Positions 44,800 through 57,260 of a stretch of 64,000 bases of DNA are shown in pieces. The notes beneath the pieces were generated by a model. The model searched no databases. It was not told where the DNA came from and saw only the letters and a program-made list of their open reading frames with translations. The position numbers and the translations under genes are program-made. The stretch comes from Scleroderma bovista (lineage: Eukaryota > Basidiomycota > Agaricomycetes > Boletales > Sclerodermataceae). Every line of letters begins with the position of its first letter. Within the stretch, counting starts at the first letter, position 1. The stretch spans positions 60,198 to 124,197 of the forward strand of contig JAYMGJ010000555.1 of the NCBI GenBank assembly GCA_037178675.1, in the 5' to 3' direction.

Positions 44800-45243
44800 G
44801 GAGGTCACGGTAGGTCTTTGAGCAGCAGGATGGATAAATGGGTGTTCATGCCTTTAAACTATTATTGGGCTTGAGTGCCATTTGTGCCTAGTCTTTTAAA
44901 GCCGCAAGCAATGAGGCAGAGAGAAGAGGGCATGAACTGATCTTTGTCGAGCCCCCGTCGATTGTGTTTGTAAGATCACCTTCCGTCGAGTATTTGGTCT
45001 GCCTGGGTGACTAGGAATATTGTGCCATTCAACGAAAACCTCCCTCTCCCAGATTCTCTACCGTCTGGATGAGCTTCCATCAAACTCTGGATATTATCCG
45101 ATGGAAGCCAAATCATGTATCGAGAGAGAAGACGAGTGGATTAACCGCATACTGGTATAGTAACCTTGTTGTATAATTAAAGTATGGTGGGTAAGTGCTC
45201 AAGACTACTACCTCAGCATATCCAGGTAAATGGCCCGTTACTC
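44800..45243. other. Gene-free spacer
   Basis: No coding frame, repeat or RNA gene recognised in about 440 bases. Confidence 0.4.
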
Positions 45244-45879
45244 TCAAGGAAGACAATGTTGAGATATGAGACCATGAACAACCCGCAGAGAATATGCGCG
45301 TTTTTGCTGAAGAACTGGGTCGCCTGGTGTGTCAGGTAGAGCTGTTACGCATGCGTGGCCACAAAATGCCAATTCTCCATACCTATCACCATTCTCCCTC
45401 CACCAGCTATCCATGTCGTTTAGCCGCTCGCACTCAGTCAGGACGACAACTATCGGCACCGTAGACTCCCCACAAACTTTGGAATAAAATGTTTCATAAT
45501 GCTTGAAAGTAGTCTCTTTGGCTCTGGAAGCACGCACGCAGTAGACCAGAAGACCCAGTTCATTCTTCTCGAGCATCTGCGACAGGAAAAGCTTCAGGTT
45601 CCATGCTGCAAGTCGGGCCCTGAACCAGCCACCACTGCCAAGACCAACAGTGTCCCATATTTTGAACGCGCAATGGCCAATGGTTACATTGTATCCGTGG
45701 TTGTTCCCGGTACATGGATTTACGTCCGGGGATGTCCGAGCTCGATCCTGACTGGTTATTAGATTGATTAGAGAACTTTTTCCGACGCCCGCCTCCCCGA
45801 ATAAAACAACGTTGGCGAAGTGGGCAGAAGGATCAGGATCCTGAACGGTGATGATCGACACAGCAGAAGTCAGAGCCAT
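45244..45879 (-). CDS. P-loop GTPase-like protein
   Basis: 211 residues from the first ATG of the frame (MALTSAVSIITVQDP). The Walker A motif GEAGVGKSS lies near residue 27. A switch-like DTVGLG follows, then a hydrophobic strand (LGLLVYCVRA) and VVVLTECERL in place of the usual NKxD guanine-specificity motif. This is the AIG1/septin-like G-domain type common and expanded in mushrooms; substrate and partner are unknown. An upstream exon cannot be excluded. Related to the gene at 47125, which points the other way. Confidence 0.65.
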   Translation of the reverse strand: MALTSAVSIITVQDPDPSAHFANVVLFGEAGVGKSSLINLITSQDRARTSPDVNPCTGNNHGYNVTIGHCAFKIWDTVGLGSGGWFRARLAAWNLKLFLSQMLEKNELGLLVYCVRASRAKETTFKHYETFYSKVCGESTVPIVVVLTECERLNDMDSWWRENGDRYGELAFCGHACVTALPDTPGDPVLQQKRAYSLRVVHGLISQHCLP

Positions 45880-45929
45880 AGAATTACAACAAACCTTCGT
45901 ATTCGCCCCAGTGCCAGCAAGTCTCACAA

Positions 45930-47072
45930 GTATCTTTTGAAAAAACTGAACACACAGTTAGTCGCAATTAATAACAAGAGTGACCTGAATCGTACCGCCA
46001 TTAACAGCTCTCTGGTGTGGGAAAATCACTACGATGTGTAAAGGATATAAGCTGAAGCTGCTTGGCAGAATCCGTCATGCAAAGCTGGGAAGTATTATTA
46101 CACACGGCGTGGTGGGCATGGGGCATCCTGGTGTGGCTTGTCAGTACGTAGCGCCAGGAGGATCAACATACCATATATCAGACCAGATCTGAGACACCGC
46201 ATGTTTCTCGCAACCCAACTGCCAGGCTGAAAATATATGAACAGTTAGTGTTACTGCATCTTGTCTGCGGACAAACATCATTACCTAATGCTGCAGTTTT
46301 CTATCCTCCGACTCGTAGACCATCATACTACAGACTGGCTGATTTATTCACTCACATCCGATCGCATTCCAGTGGTTATGGGTTCTGTGTAATACACCTG
46401 ATAACAAGCAGATGCAAGCGTCTGTGGGCCGCTGTCTTTAAGGGAAATTTTCAGAGTTTCATTGTCTCGCTTTCGTTTCCGAGAGTCCCGGCCTGCCAGG
46501 GTTCTGGTCGCGCACTGGAAGCACACACACCACCACTCATCTACACAGCACCCTTACAAACGTGGACCTCAGGGTAACCGTGCGCCGCATGCCGACCACG
46601 CACCCAGCATAAGGACGGAGACGGATCTAGACATATGGGAACCTTTTGCGCCCCACTCCCTGCGGTATCTTCTAGGTGCCCCTCCCCACTCTCCCTGTAT
46701 ACAGAGAATGCCACGCGTTTTCGCATGACTGCATTTGAAGTATCAATACGCTCAGGACATCGCGGATCGATGAGATAATTACACATTCAACCAATTAAAG
46801 GTGGGGCAGTTACTAGATCGTAACTATGAAGGTCTGCACCACTAACTGTATTTCATATCGACAACTTCGAGATCACGCATGCAAGCGAACTCATGGTAGC
46901 CTCATTCCCTACCCATCATGTTCATTTCCAGCAGGTCGGAGAATGCAACAACTACTTCAATGCGCATTGTGGTAGTTCCACGCACCGTCCGCGTCCCCTT
47001 CTAACTCAAACGTACCAACGACCTGCGCAGCGAACTCATCGAAACATCTCAAACTATATCTCACCAACTAGT
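45930..47072. other. Spacer between the two GTPase genes
   Basis: Holds the shared divergent upstream region. Open frames here are short and lack codon structure. No gene supported. Confidence 0.35.
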
Positions 47073-47124
47073 ATGTCTGAAATACGGGTCATTGAGATTG
47101 GACATCTGACGCATCACAGGTCGA

Positions 47125-47895
47125 ATGGACGGGCCCTTGAACGTCATCTTGTTCGGAGAGACGGGGGTAGGGAAGAGTTCCATCGTCAACCTCATCGCGG
47201 GCCATAATGTGGCGAAAACCTCCCAAAACGTCAATGGATGCACAATGAAGGCAACGGAATATCGGCTAAAGGCCCGCCAGATGCCTATTAACATCTGGGA
47301 CACCGTCGGACTGGAGGAGCCGGAGATGGGAGTAAACGGCTACCTTCCAGCAATCGAGAAAGCCTACGCTCTCATACAGAGGCTGCGTGAAGTCGGAGGT
47401 GTCAATCTTCTCCTCTTTTGCATACGAGGAAACAGAATCACCACTACCACGCAGAGCAACTACAGACTCTTCTACGAGGTGCTGTGTGGGAAACAGGTGC
47501 CAGTCGGGATCGTGATCACACATCTCGAACGCGAAGTGAATATGGAGGATTGGTGGGTTCGGAACGAGAAGAGCATCGAGAAGTATGGCATAAAATGCGC
47601 AGGACACGCCTGTGTGACTGGGTTACCAGATAATGGGAAGTATGCGAAATCGCGGGAAGCCATGTGCGACTTACTGCATCAACATGATGGGTCTGGAAGA
47701 TATATAATGCCAGAGGGGGATTGGCTAGCACGACTTATAATGGGTTTGAAGGCCTTCCTTACTGGGGATAAGATAGGCATACCAAGGGGGAAGAATCTCG
47801 AAAGGGCCTTGGTCAAAAGGTGCGGGTTGGATGCAGGAGCCGCTCAGCGTATCATGGAGACGATGAAAGAGAACGAGCTTGCTACACATAATTAA
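47125..47895 (+). CDS. P-loop GTPase-like protein
   Basis: 256 residues from MDGPLNVILFGETGVGKSS (Walker A at residues 11-19) with a G2-like Thr region, the DTVGLEEPE switch at about 57, VNLLLFCIRG, and VGIVITHLERE where a guanine-specificity motif is expected. The C-terminal part (KAFLTGDKIGIPRG) is helical with no membrane anchor. The start is uncertain: an ATG at 47073 (MSEIRVIEIG) with a short intron before 47125 would give an N-terminus like that of the minus-strand paralogue. Confidence 0.7.
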   Translation: MDGPLNVILFGETGVGKSSIVNLIAGHNVAKTSQNVNGCTMKATEYRLKARQMPINIWDTVGLEEPEMGVNGYLPAIEKAYALIQRLREVGGVNLLLFCIRGNRITTTTQSNYRLFYEVLCGKQVPVGIVITHLEREVNMEDWWVRNEKSIEKYGIKCAGHACVTGLPDNGKYAKSREAMCDLLHQHDGSGRYIMPEGDWLARLIMGLKAFLTGDKIGIPRGKNLERALVKRCGLDAGAAQRIMETMKENELATHN

Positions 47896-48443
47896 TCAGT
47901 TTTAGTACTCGCTTAAATTAACGATGGTTGCGATAGATTAAGTTTCGAGGCCTGAGCGAAGATTGTCCGAAGTGACTTCGTTTGTCACATTATCTACCCG
48001 TGGCCGGTGTCCATTCTTCCAAAATCTCGGACAAGGACAACGGTGTAGGAAATTCGGAGTACAGAGAAATTGGAGACAGGCGAGGCCGATGCCAGAAATT
48101 TCTGAAAGGCAGGAATCAGAAAAACGTAACATACCGGATAGACTCCTGGTACAGCGAATGAATGTAAGCGACGTCCGGGCGTGCTGGTAACAGTATCATA
48201 CGACGAGTTTTCTCGCCGGCGTTCGAGAAAAAAACACTTGTTTTGATGTAGGAGCAGGATGTTGTCACCGCGCCGAATAGTTAAGCCTAGCGAGAATTCC
48301 TTTCGCGCTGGGCCTCGGCGTGCCCTACGAATATCAGAATCGCACCCCACTCACCAGGTGGTACACGTATGTCCTTGTGTATGACTAAAGTGTTGGGACG
48401 TAGTCAAGGGTATATCAAACACCACCGTCAAAATACACCATAT
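47896..48443. other. Gene-free spacer
   Basis: About 550 bases between the GTPase and phosphatase genes. No supported coding frame. Confidence 0.4.
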
Positions 48444-49850
48444 TCATACAAAATACTGCATTCCAACCTGTCATAGACCTGATCAGCCTGCCAATACTAG
48501 TAATACCACAAGAAGTCGATAATGAACAGCGGGAAAAAATTGAGACTCACATTACGCCGCCCCACGCCTTTATCCCGCTCGTTCTCTGGTGCAGGTCCAA
48601 ATACCTTGAACTGGTGGTCTCCCCCGTCGCGCACTGTCAGTACAGATGCCATGTTCCCGCACCGATAGCAGTAATTTGGTGCAGACCAGACCGTCACGAG
48701 GGAATTGTCGAACATATACTTATACCCTTCTTGTACAAGTTGGTGTGCACGTGCAATTAGTTTGAGCGAGTTAACATGGTTGAACTGGGTAGCATCGCCC
48801 GAAATAAACACAAGTATGGATGTGAAAACAGCATCGAGACGCACCTCTCGAGTTACATCACCACCAAACAGCCAGCCAGCTCCACGTGGGCTCACTGCCC
48901 AATTATCGATATCATCCGGGTCAGACCACATCAAGTCTGTGGCAGCAATGCAACGTCACGGGATTTCAGGAATAGAATGGAGTTGTAGTCATAGCGCTAT
49001 TAATTTACCCATGATCACAAGGAAGCGATAAGGGCATACCACAAAATGCGCCCTCGTGGGGAATCTCTTGTGCTCTTGAAAGGACGCGGATCTGATCCAG
49101 GGTACGAATATCTGGAGAAAGTCCCCCGTGCACACAGAGCGTTTCGCCGTCAATGATCTTTCATGCGTGTAATATAAGCGGAGGATGTAGTGTGCGTGCA
49201 GAGGCGTACCGCTGCCAAGTTGAGATAGTCGAATACATTACAGCAGGCTTTCCATACCGCTGCGCTTCCGTACTTTTGCTGGCACTCGTCTTGGAAATGA
49301 AGGTGATGCATACGTCGTTGGTTACCATAGACAAACTCACCATAGAATCCATATACCTGCGTAATTTGTCGGCTTTCGTGGTTTCCCCGGAGTAAAGTAA
49401 CCTTGTCTGGATATCTACGCCGAGACGTGGGTCTGCCAAACGGAAGATGGACGGTCGATATATGACCTACCTTGCCTTGAGCGCCAGCAGTAGTGAAACA
49501 GTCTCTAGACTATAATGCCCCCGATCCACAAAATCGCCCTACGAGTTGCACGAGTTGAGGACCGCGAATTTAATCAGTCGCCACAGTCCCGATAAACAGG
49601 GGGACACATAACATGCCATGAAGATGTAACTTGTTTCTGGGACATTTCCGCCCTGTCTGAGGAGTTCGAGGAGGTCCCAAAACTGGCCGTGTATGTCGCC
49701 GCAGATGGTGACGGGAGTGGAGACGGGTTGAATGTTGGACTCTTCGAGGAGGATGGCACGGACGGTATCGCAGAGAATCTTCATATCTTGTTCTGGGAGA
49801 TGCTGGCATTCCATGAGTTGGGCGATCCACCGGTCGGGGTCGTATGCCAT
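48444..49850 (-). CDS. PP2A-family Ser/Thr phosphatase catalytic subunit (PP6/Sit4-like)
   Basis: Eight exons (49850-49617, 49538-49471, 49414-49341, 49289-49210, 49157-49040, 48936-48845, 48784-48551, 48467-48444) total 924 bases, giving 307 residues, the normal family length. Metal-binding and catalytic motifs GDIHGQ, GDFVDRG, GNHES, HGGLSP and the [11 protein letters not shown] loop are all present. The end MQYFV resembles the conserved C-terminal tail. Wording such as [17 protein letters not shown] and [19 protein letters not shown] is nearer PP6/Sit4 than PP2A or PP4. It dephosphorylates Ser/Thr in the cytosol and nucleus. The first intron is GC-AG. The start lies 114 bases from the divergent EMC1 start. 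Confidence 0.88.
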
Positions 49851-49964
49851 GGTTGGCGAACAGAATTGACGCGAAATAGTAACGCATTACAAATGTAGCT
49901 ACACTTTCAATTCAAACCACGTCAACACATACAGCGCACGGGCCAACGTACAGCGGCGACTCAG
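49851..49964. promoter_or_regulatory. Shared promoter region, phosphatase and EMC1
   Basis: Only 114 bases separate two divergent ATGs, so both promoters must overlap. No TATA box is evident. Confidence 0.5.
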
Positions 49965-52900
49965 ATGCGCTGGCTGACATCTTTTCTGGTTGCTTCGGTG
50001 CTTCACACGACGGCTTGGGCTCTGCACGAGTCTGATGTTGGCGTCATCGACTGGCACACTAAACTGGTCGGTGTCCCGCTCGTCGGTTCACGTAACACTG
50101 CACCTGTCTTTCACGGAGATTTTATTCTTACCGCAACGGGAAGCAATGTATTGTCTGCGCTCAATGCTACTGATGGATCAATAGGCATGTGTCATTTCCA
50201 CTGCGCAGAAAGTATGTGACGAGCTGACATCCTGCAGTGTGGAGAAGTGTCCACGACGACGACGATCCCATACTGGCGTTCAAAATACACGATTCCAGTA
50301 TGTTTCATCGAATCCGGAATAGTTCGACGTGTCACTTTCTGTCTTAGCTGTTACCGCTCTTTCTGGCCCAGGCGGGGCAACCTTCCGCTCGTATAATTTA
50401 CTCACCGGCGACCTTCTCCTCGAGAGACGTCTCCATAACCCAGTAGACGGTCGCAGCCATGAATTTCAAGAAGTAGAAATCACTCCCGCACATGATTCGA
50501 CTCCCGAGAGTAATACAATATTCACGCTCACCAATGGCGACACCGTCAGTCGCATTGATGGGCAGCCCGGAGATGTTGTTTGGAAATGGAGTTCTCAGGA
50601 TAACGGGTACATTCTGGACTTGCTTTCTATGCGCGGCTTCTGACGTTGAACAGCTACCCTATTGTCTATACTAACATACTCGCAAGTCCGGACGTTATCT
50701 ACGCTGTTGGCCTCGTCAAAGGCAGCACCGCATACACGCTCCACGTCACCTCGCTGACCACCTCCAATGGCTCAGTCATGGCCTCTGTCAGTATTCCCGC
50801 CAACCTCGCCCGTGGCCGCGGAGATTTCATTCTTCTTGCTCCACCTGCGACCACGCCAGCAGGCGACGCTCCCCAAGGGCCGTGTCTTGTGTGGCTTGAG
50901 GATTCTTCACTGCGGGTTGCAGTGCTCAATTCAGCGCTCAAAGGTCAGGTACACATGATTCCCGGCATCAATTACACGCGCATACACGATGTAGGGCTCG
51001 CTAGCGTAGGGCAGTTGGTTGCGTTCCAGGAAGTTGGCAATGCTCATGTCATGAGATTTAATGGGGTGTCCCTCCTGGCAATTTGGGAGTTTGTCGGTGT
51101 GGTAGGCATTGAATTCCTACTTATGCGATGTTTTCGCGTCTAACAACTTGGCAGGCGCCTCCAAAAGCTCTGGCCGAATCACTCTTCACGGGAAGCTTCG
51201 ACAAGGACGGCGAGCCTCGAATCGCACGCATATATTTGTCACAAAAACACGGCGTAGCTATCTTGTCTTTTTTCATCGTTTCTTCTGGAACTGACACCTC
51301 CCATGTAGCAAGTAATCCAGCAAACATTTACGCCACGCCTCGCCGAGAATCGTGGTATTGTGACTGGATATACCTTTTCATTCAAGACAAACGGATACGG
51401 CATTATCAGACACGTGAGCGATCTTGTTCATCATTGACCTTGTGCTTAGTTTATCCTTGCATAAAGGTCGCATTTGATGGGCGCTCTAGTGACACCCAGG
51501 AGACGACGCGGCTGCTCTTGACGACTTCGACAGGTGCATTGCAGCTGTGGCAGCATGAAAAGATGCTGTGGTCCCGCGACGAGGCGCTTTCTACCGTTCG
51601 CGTTGTTGCATTCGTCTCTTTTCCCCCGCCAGGTGCGTCATTGGGGCTACCTGTTGAGGCCAGCGTAGGAGAGGGTATAGGTGAAACCATTTTGAAGCAC
51701 GTTCGACGATTCTCCGAAAGAATGTTACAGCACTTCTATGCGCCTTACTCTGCATCAGAGAGCACTGGCTGCACTGGTCATTGCGTACTCCACGGAGATA
51801 CATTTGGTCTTCGTCAGGTAATTGTCGCAGCTACTGCAGAAGGGGCGCTATACGGGATTGATTCGAGCACCGGTGAGGTGCTCTGGCGGCGCTTGTTTGG
51901 ACTCGGCTGGGCGGCAGAAGAACGTGTGGGAGGCAGAATTGTCCCTGTGAAGATGTTCGTTGTGCTTAGAAAGGTAAAGAGTACGGGCAACGAAGAGGAG
52001 GAAGAGAGTGGCAGAGAGACGGTGGTGCTTGTGACGCAGCGAGCAGCCAACAATGTGTGTCATATTCGTGTTTTCAGAGCTAGTGTTGGTTAATCCTGCA
52101 TGACAGGGCCTAGTGGACACAGTTGTCTTTGAGTTCGACCCGTTCACGGGGGAGGACACACGACCTATCGAGGATATGCAAGACACAGAGCTAATCCCGA
52201 ATGCAGGACGCGGCCCACTGGAGGGCAAGGACGTTATCCATGGCCCACTAGTTGACACTTTCCTGCTCCCTGATGGCAACGGGACCGTCGTGCTCCTAGA
52301 CGAGTTCATGCAGGCACGTTACCTTTTGATCACATTATCTACTATCTTGACTAACCCTGAGTAGGTCCAGCTATACCCAGATACCCCCGCAACACGCGCG
52401 GTACTCGGGCGTCTCGCACCCACGCTTCACCTTGTCCTTCCCGCACGCATGGCTGCTGATCCACGCGTCGAACCAGATAACAAAGCATCACTGTTACATA
52501 CGCAACTCGTCGGGCACCGACTTACGCTTAACGAGGAGCTGTCGTCTGACCATATTGCATACCCAACATGGCGCATCTCTCTAGCGCCTGGCGAGATTGT
52601 ACGCGAGCTCTCAGCAAATGTGAACACGGGACACGTCGCTTCGTATGGCCGAGTGCTCGGCGACAGACGCACACTATACAAGTACTTGAATCCACACTTG
52701 AAAATGATCGTCACGGAGTCAGTTGGATCGATTTCGTCGATGAAGACCTGTGGCTTGTATCTAATCGACGGTGTGAAGGGAAAAGTGTTGTACCATGTGA
52801 GTGTAAATGCTGCAGAGAGCCGGTGTGATGTGCACGCTGCGCTTGTGGATAACTGGTTTGTGTATTCGTATTATGATGCGGATGAAAGCGATGGCGATGA

Positions 52901-53670
52901 TGGTGCTAAGGGGTGGCGGCTTGTTTCGGTGGAGATGTATGAAGGAAAACCAGACGACGTAACGCGCAGGTACGTATCCGTATTTGTGCAGTGTCATAAG
53001 ATTGATCATTCACTAGCTCGGAGCTTTCCGCGTATGCAAACGTAACGATGGAAATGACGATGTACGAACAAGCCTATCTTGTTCCGCACGGGATCACGGC
53101 TCTCGCACCGACATCAACACGATTCGGGGTGACACTCCGGGATTTGATATGTAGGTTTTCGTATCGAAGCTAACACCCGCTCTCCACTGACGTCATCATC
53201 ACAAGTGGCGACACGCAGACATAATGTGCAGTCTGTCCCGCGGCGGCTGTTGGATCCACGCAGACCCGTAGGCAAGCCGTCACATACAGAATCCGAAGAG
53301 GGACTCGTCACGTATGATGCGGTGCTCCCGGACAACGGAGCGCTTGTCTTATCGCACAACTATGAGGTTTGTCTTCCTTCTGCCAAATGTCTCACAGTCC
53401 AATGAGTCACTCTTTCACCTCCAGGTCGCCAACGTACGCCAAATTGTCACAGTGCCATCACGCCTCGAATCGACATCGCTTGTCCTCGCGCTTGGGCTGG
53501 ACCTTTTCCTCACGCGCGTTGCGCCATCGGGGACGTTTGATGTCCTTAGTGAGAGCTTTAACAAGGCGCAGCTTGTGTTGACGATTGGAGGGCTTGCCAT
53601 TGCCGTTGCGGTGGTGAGGCCTATGGTGGCGAGGAAGAAGTTGAAGGAGAGGTGGTATACCCATCAATGA
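49965..53670 (+). CDS. EMC1: ER membrane protein complex subunit 1
   Basis: Many exons with short introns. The N-terminus is a signal peptide (MRWLTSFLVASVLHTTAWAL) followed by the typical start of the lumenal beta-propeller (SDVGVIDWHTKLVG), then repeated propeller strands. The conserved C-terminal DUF1620 block is complete: PHGITALAPTSTRFG, VPRRLLDPRRPVGKP, LSHNYEVANVRQIVT, LESTSLVLALGLDLFLTRVAP, DVLSESFNKAQLVLT, a membrane segment (IGGLAIAVAVV) and a basic end KKLKERWY. EMC inserts tail-anchored and multipass proteins into the ER membrane; EMC1 is its largest lumenal scaffold. Intron 1 (50185-50237) uses GC-AG. Exact exon borders in the middle are not all resolved. Confidence 0.9.
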
Positions 53671-54091
53671 TGAATATTACCTTGGGCGAGCATTTGAACC
53701 TGACCAGCAACCGTAATCTTGGTTGAAGAAGTATTCCTTATCATGGCGAAGGCTGAAAACACCTATGCAGACTTCGCGGTGCATACCACACCAACTGGCC
53801 CCGAGTGTTGGTCTGAGTCCGTTTCGGAACCAAATACATAGGTAGTACGCGGAAGATTTTGGACTATTGTGTTTCTTCATGCTTTGCATTCATATCTCCC
53901 TCACTACCTAGACTATTCAACCTCAAAAGGGCCAAATGATTCCACTTCCAGATCCAATTATAAAGATGCGGCATACCATACTGTCTGAGAGTAAAGATTG
54001 GTAAAGGTGGACTCTTACAGGTCATACGCCAGTAGACATGGTAAGCGCACCAAACAGACTTCATTGCGAGCGTTCCCGCACACCAACCCAA
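53671..54091. other. Gene-free convergent spacer
   Basis: Lies between the ends of EMC1 and the P450. No supported coding frame or tRNA. Confidence 0.4.
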
Positions 54092-56266
54092 TCAACCATC
54101 GTATCGTTTAATCCGCAGCGGTATCTTTGTACCATCTTCTCCGACTATCCTTGGTCTGGGCAGTAGTCCTTCTCCTTTCTCTACCTCCATGTCCGGCCCA
54201 TCTCTCATCTCGAGCACAAAATTTTTCACCAATACCCACAACACAGTCTACGAAGTTAAAGTTTTTAAATACCCAATACCCACATTGTAGACATGACGAC
54301 ATGCCTTGACTTCGGCGATAGCAAACAGCTTCCCCAGGCATGCCTTTGGTCCATCGCCAAATGTCAGTAAGTGGTGATATCCCTGAAGTTCTCGCGCCTG
54401 CTGTGTGACACCATCTGTCTCCAGCCATCGTTCTGGCCTAAACTCTTTACCGTCCGGGCCCCACAGCGCATCGGGCCGGTTTATAAAGGCGATAGGAATA
54501 CAAACAAATGTCCCCCGTGTTACAAAAATACTGTGGACAACTGCATCGGACCTGGTGCGCACTGGTTGTGACAGAGGGATAACGTCATCCTCCTTTGCCT
54601 ACAAAAGTAATTTCAGCGAGGATACAACACGTCCAAGTGTTTTGGGTACCACGCGTGCCGTCTCTGATGCGGCAGGGTGCAACCGGAAAATTTCATGTAC
54701 CACGGCATCAAAATAAGGAAAGTCCTTGGAAAGTTGATCGTAGGTTGGTTCTCCGTCGAAGGCAAGGATTTCTTCACGCAGCCTTATCTGGATGTCGGGA
54801 TGTCGAGCAAGTTCGAGCAATGCCCATATCATGGTTACTGGAAGCAGACATCACGAACAAGTCAAGATATTCTAAGGGTACACCTACTTGCCGTCGTTTC
54901 GTACCCAGCGACGAGTAAGGTCATCATCTGGTAAATGAATGAGACCAATTTATATAGAAAAGGACATTGTCTGCTCACCTGTGCCAGGACTTCTTCTCCA
55001 GTGAGATATACGTTGGTCTCCGCATCCTCCGTTTTGACTATAGGAATGTTAGCGACAAGCATGTGCAGCGGCAAACAGCGCACTCAGTAACCCAATAACA
55101 GAGCTTTCCTCTTTTCCATCCAGGTGCCCTTCCTCCTTCTCTTTTTTAGCCTTTTCAAACAAGGTTTTGCTGATGTCTGCCATGGCTTTGTAAAGCGCAT
55201 TCAACAATCCGTCATTTTGCGATGAAAGGTTGAAAAGTACAGGGAACCTTCGCAAGAAAATAAAAAGGCCAATGGTAATGAAGCTTGGCTTCGGCAAGGC
55301 TTCAAAGGCCTCAAGCGCCGAAATGACAGGACCTTTTCTTCCATCTAAAGCAGCAAAATCATGGGAAAACCCGGCAAGGCCAATGGAATCCAGCCTTGTG
55401 GGCAGTCTAACTTGAGATTGTGTCTAGTGCAAAACAGCGATGAACTCACGAGACGTGGTTCATCCTTTGTAGAGTTAACCTGATTCCTGCTGAGAAAACT
55501 ACGTTCAAGTGCAACATACCAATTCTGAATGTCTATAATAGTGCTGCCACTACCATCGGCATCGATTATTGCTTCCCATTTCAGTTTCAACTAATGGACA
55601 ATAATTGAAGTGGCTAGGAAAGGTGTGTAAATATCTCCGGCTTACCTTGTGAGCAGCGTCATAGAAAACCGGGGTTAGCTTGCGAATAGAGGTTGAGTTG
55701 AATGCTGGGGCCAAGGACCTCCGCTGTCTGCCAGAGGTAAATCACCGGCTGTCACGTTAACTTTGAATAGGATAATACTGGTGCTGTCCATACCTTCTGT
55801 GAATCCCGCCGTCAGCCCACAGCACACCCTTGCCGACCTGGATATTTCGCAATGAAAGGGACATGGAGTACATAGGAATTGCACATACTGTTCTCTCAAG
55901 AGCAATTTTGCTTTCCGGAGTGAGCGCGTATGACCATGAATCCCTACCAAAGAAGTACGCGATAGCTTTAGGATCACATAGAATGACACTCCTCTGCCCA
56001 AGCATCAGCGGGATCTCATATATTGCACCATATTCCTTGTACCAAGCCTCGTACAGAGCCGCAGAGTCGGACGATTCAAGGATGACCTTGGCCGCACCAA
56101 AGAAAATGCCAGGTTTGGGTCCCCTCAGCCTCGTGGTCCTTAGTCCCTTACGATTTGCAAGATAAGCCATACGAAGGGCCAAAATCGCTGTCAGGCCAGC
56201 TGCCAGGTCGATGGCATTTGCTGAGCGGATGATTCCCAGCACTCTATCGAAGGCAAGAGAGAACAT
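54092..56266 (-). CDS. Cytochrome P450 monooxygenase
   Basis: Multi-exon gene from ATG 56266 (MFSLAFDRVLGIIRS) with an N-terminal membrane anchor (AGLTAILALRMAYLA) to the stop at 54092. Visible P450 landmarks are the I-helix VAGYETTA, the K-helix Glu-x-x-Arg in HEIFRLHPAA, the PERW region (KEFRPERWLE) and the heme-binding loop FGDGPKACLGKLFA (Cys near 54340). After a GC-AG intron (54304-54248) the end is TVLWVLVKNFVLEMRDGPD and IVGEDGTKIPLRIK, a normal P450 finish. It acts at the ER, oxidising a small substrate with a P450 reductase. Family number and substrate cannot be told. Some middle exon borders are uncertain. Confidence 0.88.
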
Positions 56267-57260
56267 GGATGTGGGGTCAACGAGAGCGGCGTGAAGGCTG
56301 TGTGGTCGACCACCAGTTATGTATGGATCCGAAGTAGCGCCATTTAATTATCGCCTCAGCCTGCAGCGGGCTCTCTTTCTTTCAGCTCTGCCTTTCTCCT
56401 CGCTGCTTGTTTTAAATTCCCTCGCCCTATGGTTTAGTTTTTTCAAATGCCAGTCGGAATAGAGCTGAACCGATTCCAATGCAATTTTTGCAGGATGCGT
56501 GATAGGCTCGAGTCGTTGTGCTGGTGCTGTGGAAAACCGCACCCCTGCCATAGTAGTTGGGGGTGTGTGGCGACGAGAAGTAGGATAACCTACAATTTAC
56601 GTCAACAAAGGAAGATCTTCAAAGATTCCAGACAAATAGTATCTGTATTCTGAAGAAGACTGAAGGAAGTACATCGAACGAGTGTGACTATTTATACTGT
56701 GCTACGGAGGGATTCGGAGCGATGACATGATTGAATGTTGATGTGTGCATGAGCAGTTACTTCAAGACAGTCGGCCGAGTGTGAACGTTAACATTGAGCC
56801 ATCACATACCCCCCTTCAAGGACATATAGTACCCTTCATTATTTTAGTCGCACCCTTCATATCTACGTTACTTTAGTAGCTTGCCCGTTTATAGAGATGC
56901 CATCTCCGAACAAACCAGATATCCTCGAGTTCATCAGCGAGGAGAGGCGTGCTGGGATCCGCGATGGAACCTTCGCGAGAACGTTCAGGAGAAGATCCAG
57001 GGGGGCGACGAAGAGTGCGCTCAGGGGACAGACTCGAAGATGAACGGCGAACCCCGCCCTCGTACTGGCAGCACGACTTCCACTAGTCCGTGGTGCGCGA
57101 AGGCCCATGCGCTGGTGCTTATCCTCTCGCTCATCGTAAGCCCTCTTCTCCAATTGATCCATCCACAATACTTCCAGGCCATCTTGCGTAGAGCGTTATC
57201 CCCTTCGTGCGTGATCTTACGGCTTCCCATCTTCCCAAAGGGACCTGAGGTCCACATCTA
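56267..57260. other. Spacer without a confident gene
   Basis: A plus-strand frame from 56899 (MPSPNKPDILEFISEERRAG) stops after about 45 codons and is rich in Arg. A longer overlapping frame (56881-57261) has a hydrophobic segment but no recognisable family. Nothing is called. Confidence 0.3.

Noticed and set aside
46248..46786. Open frames between the GTPase genes
   Set aside because: Both strands are open by chance. Composition is not protein-like and no splice partners were found.
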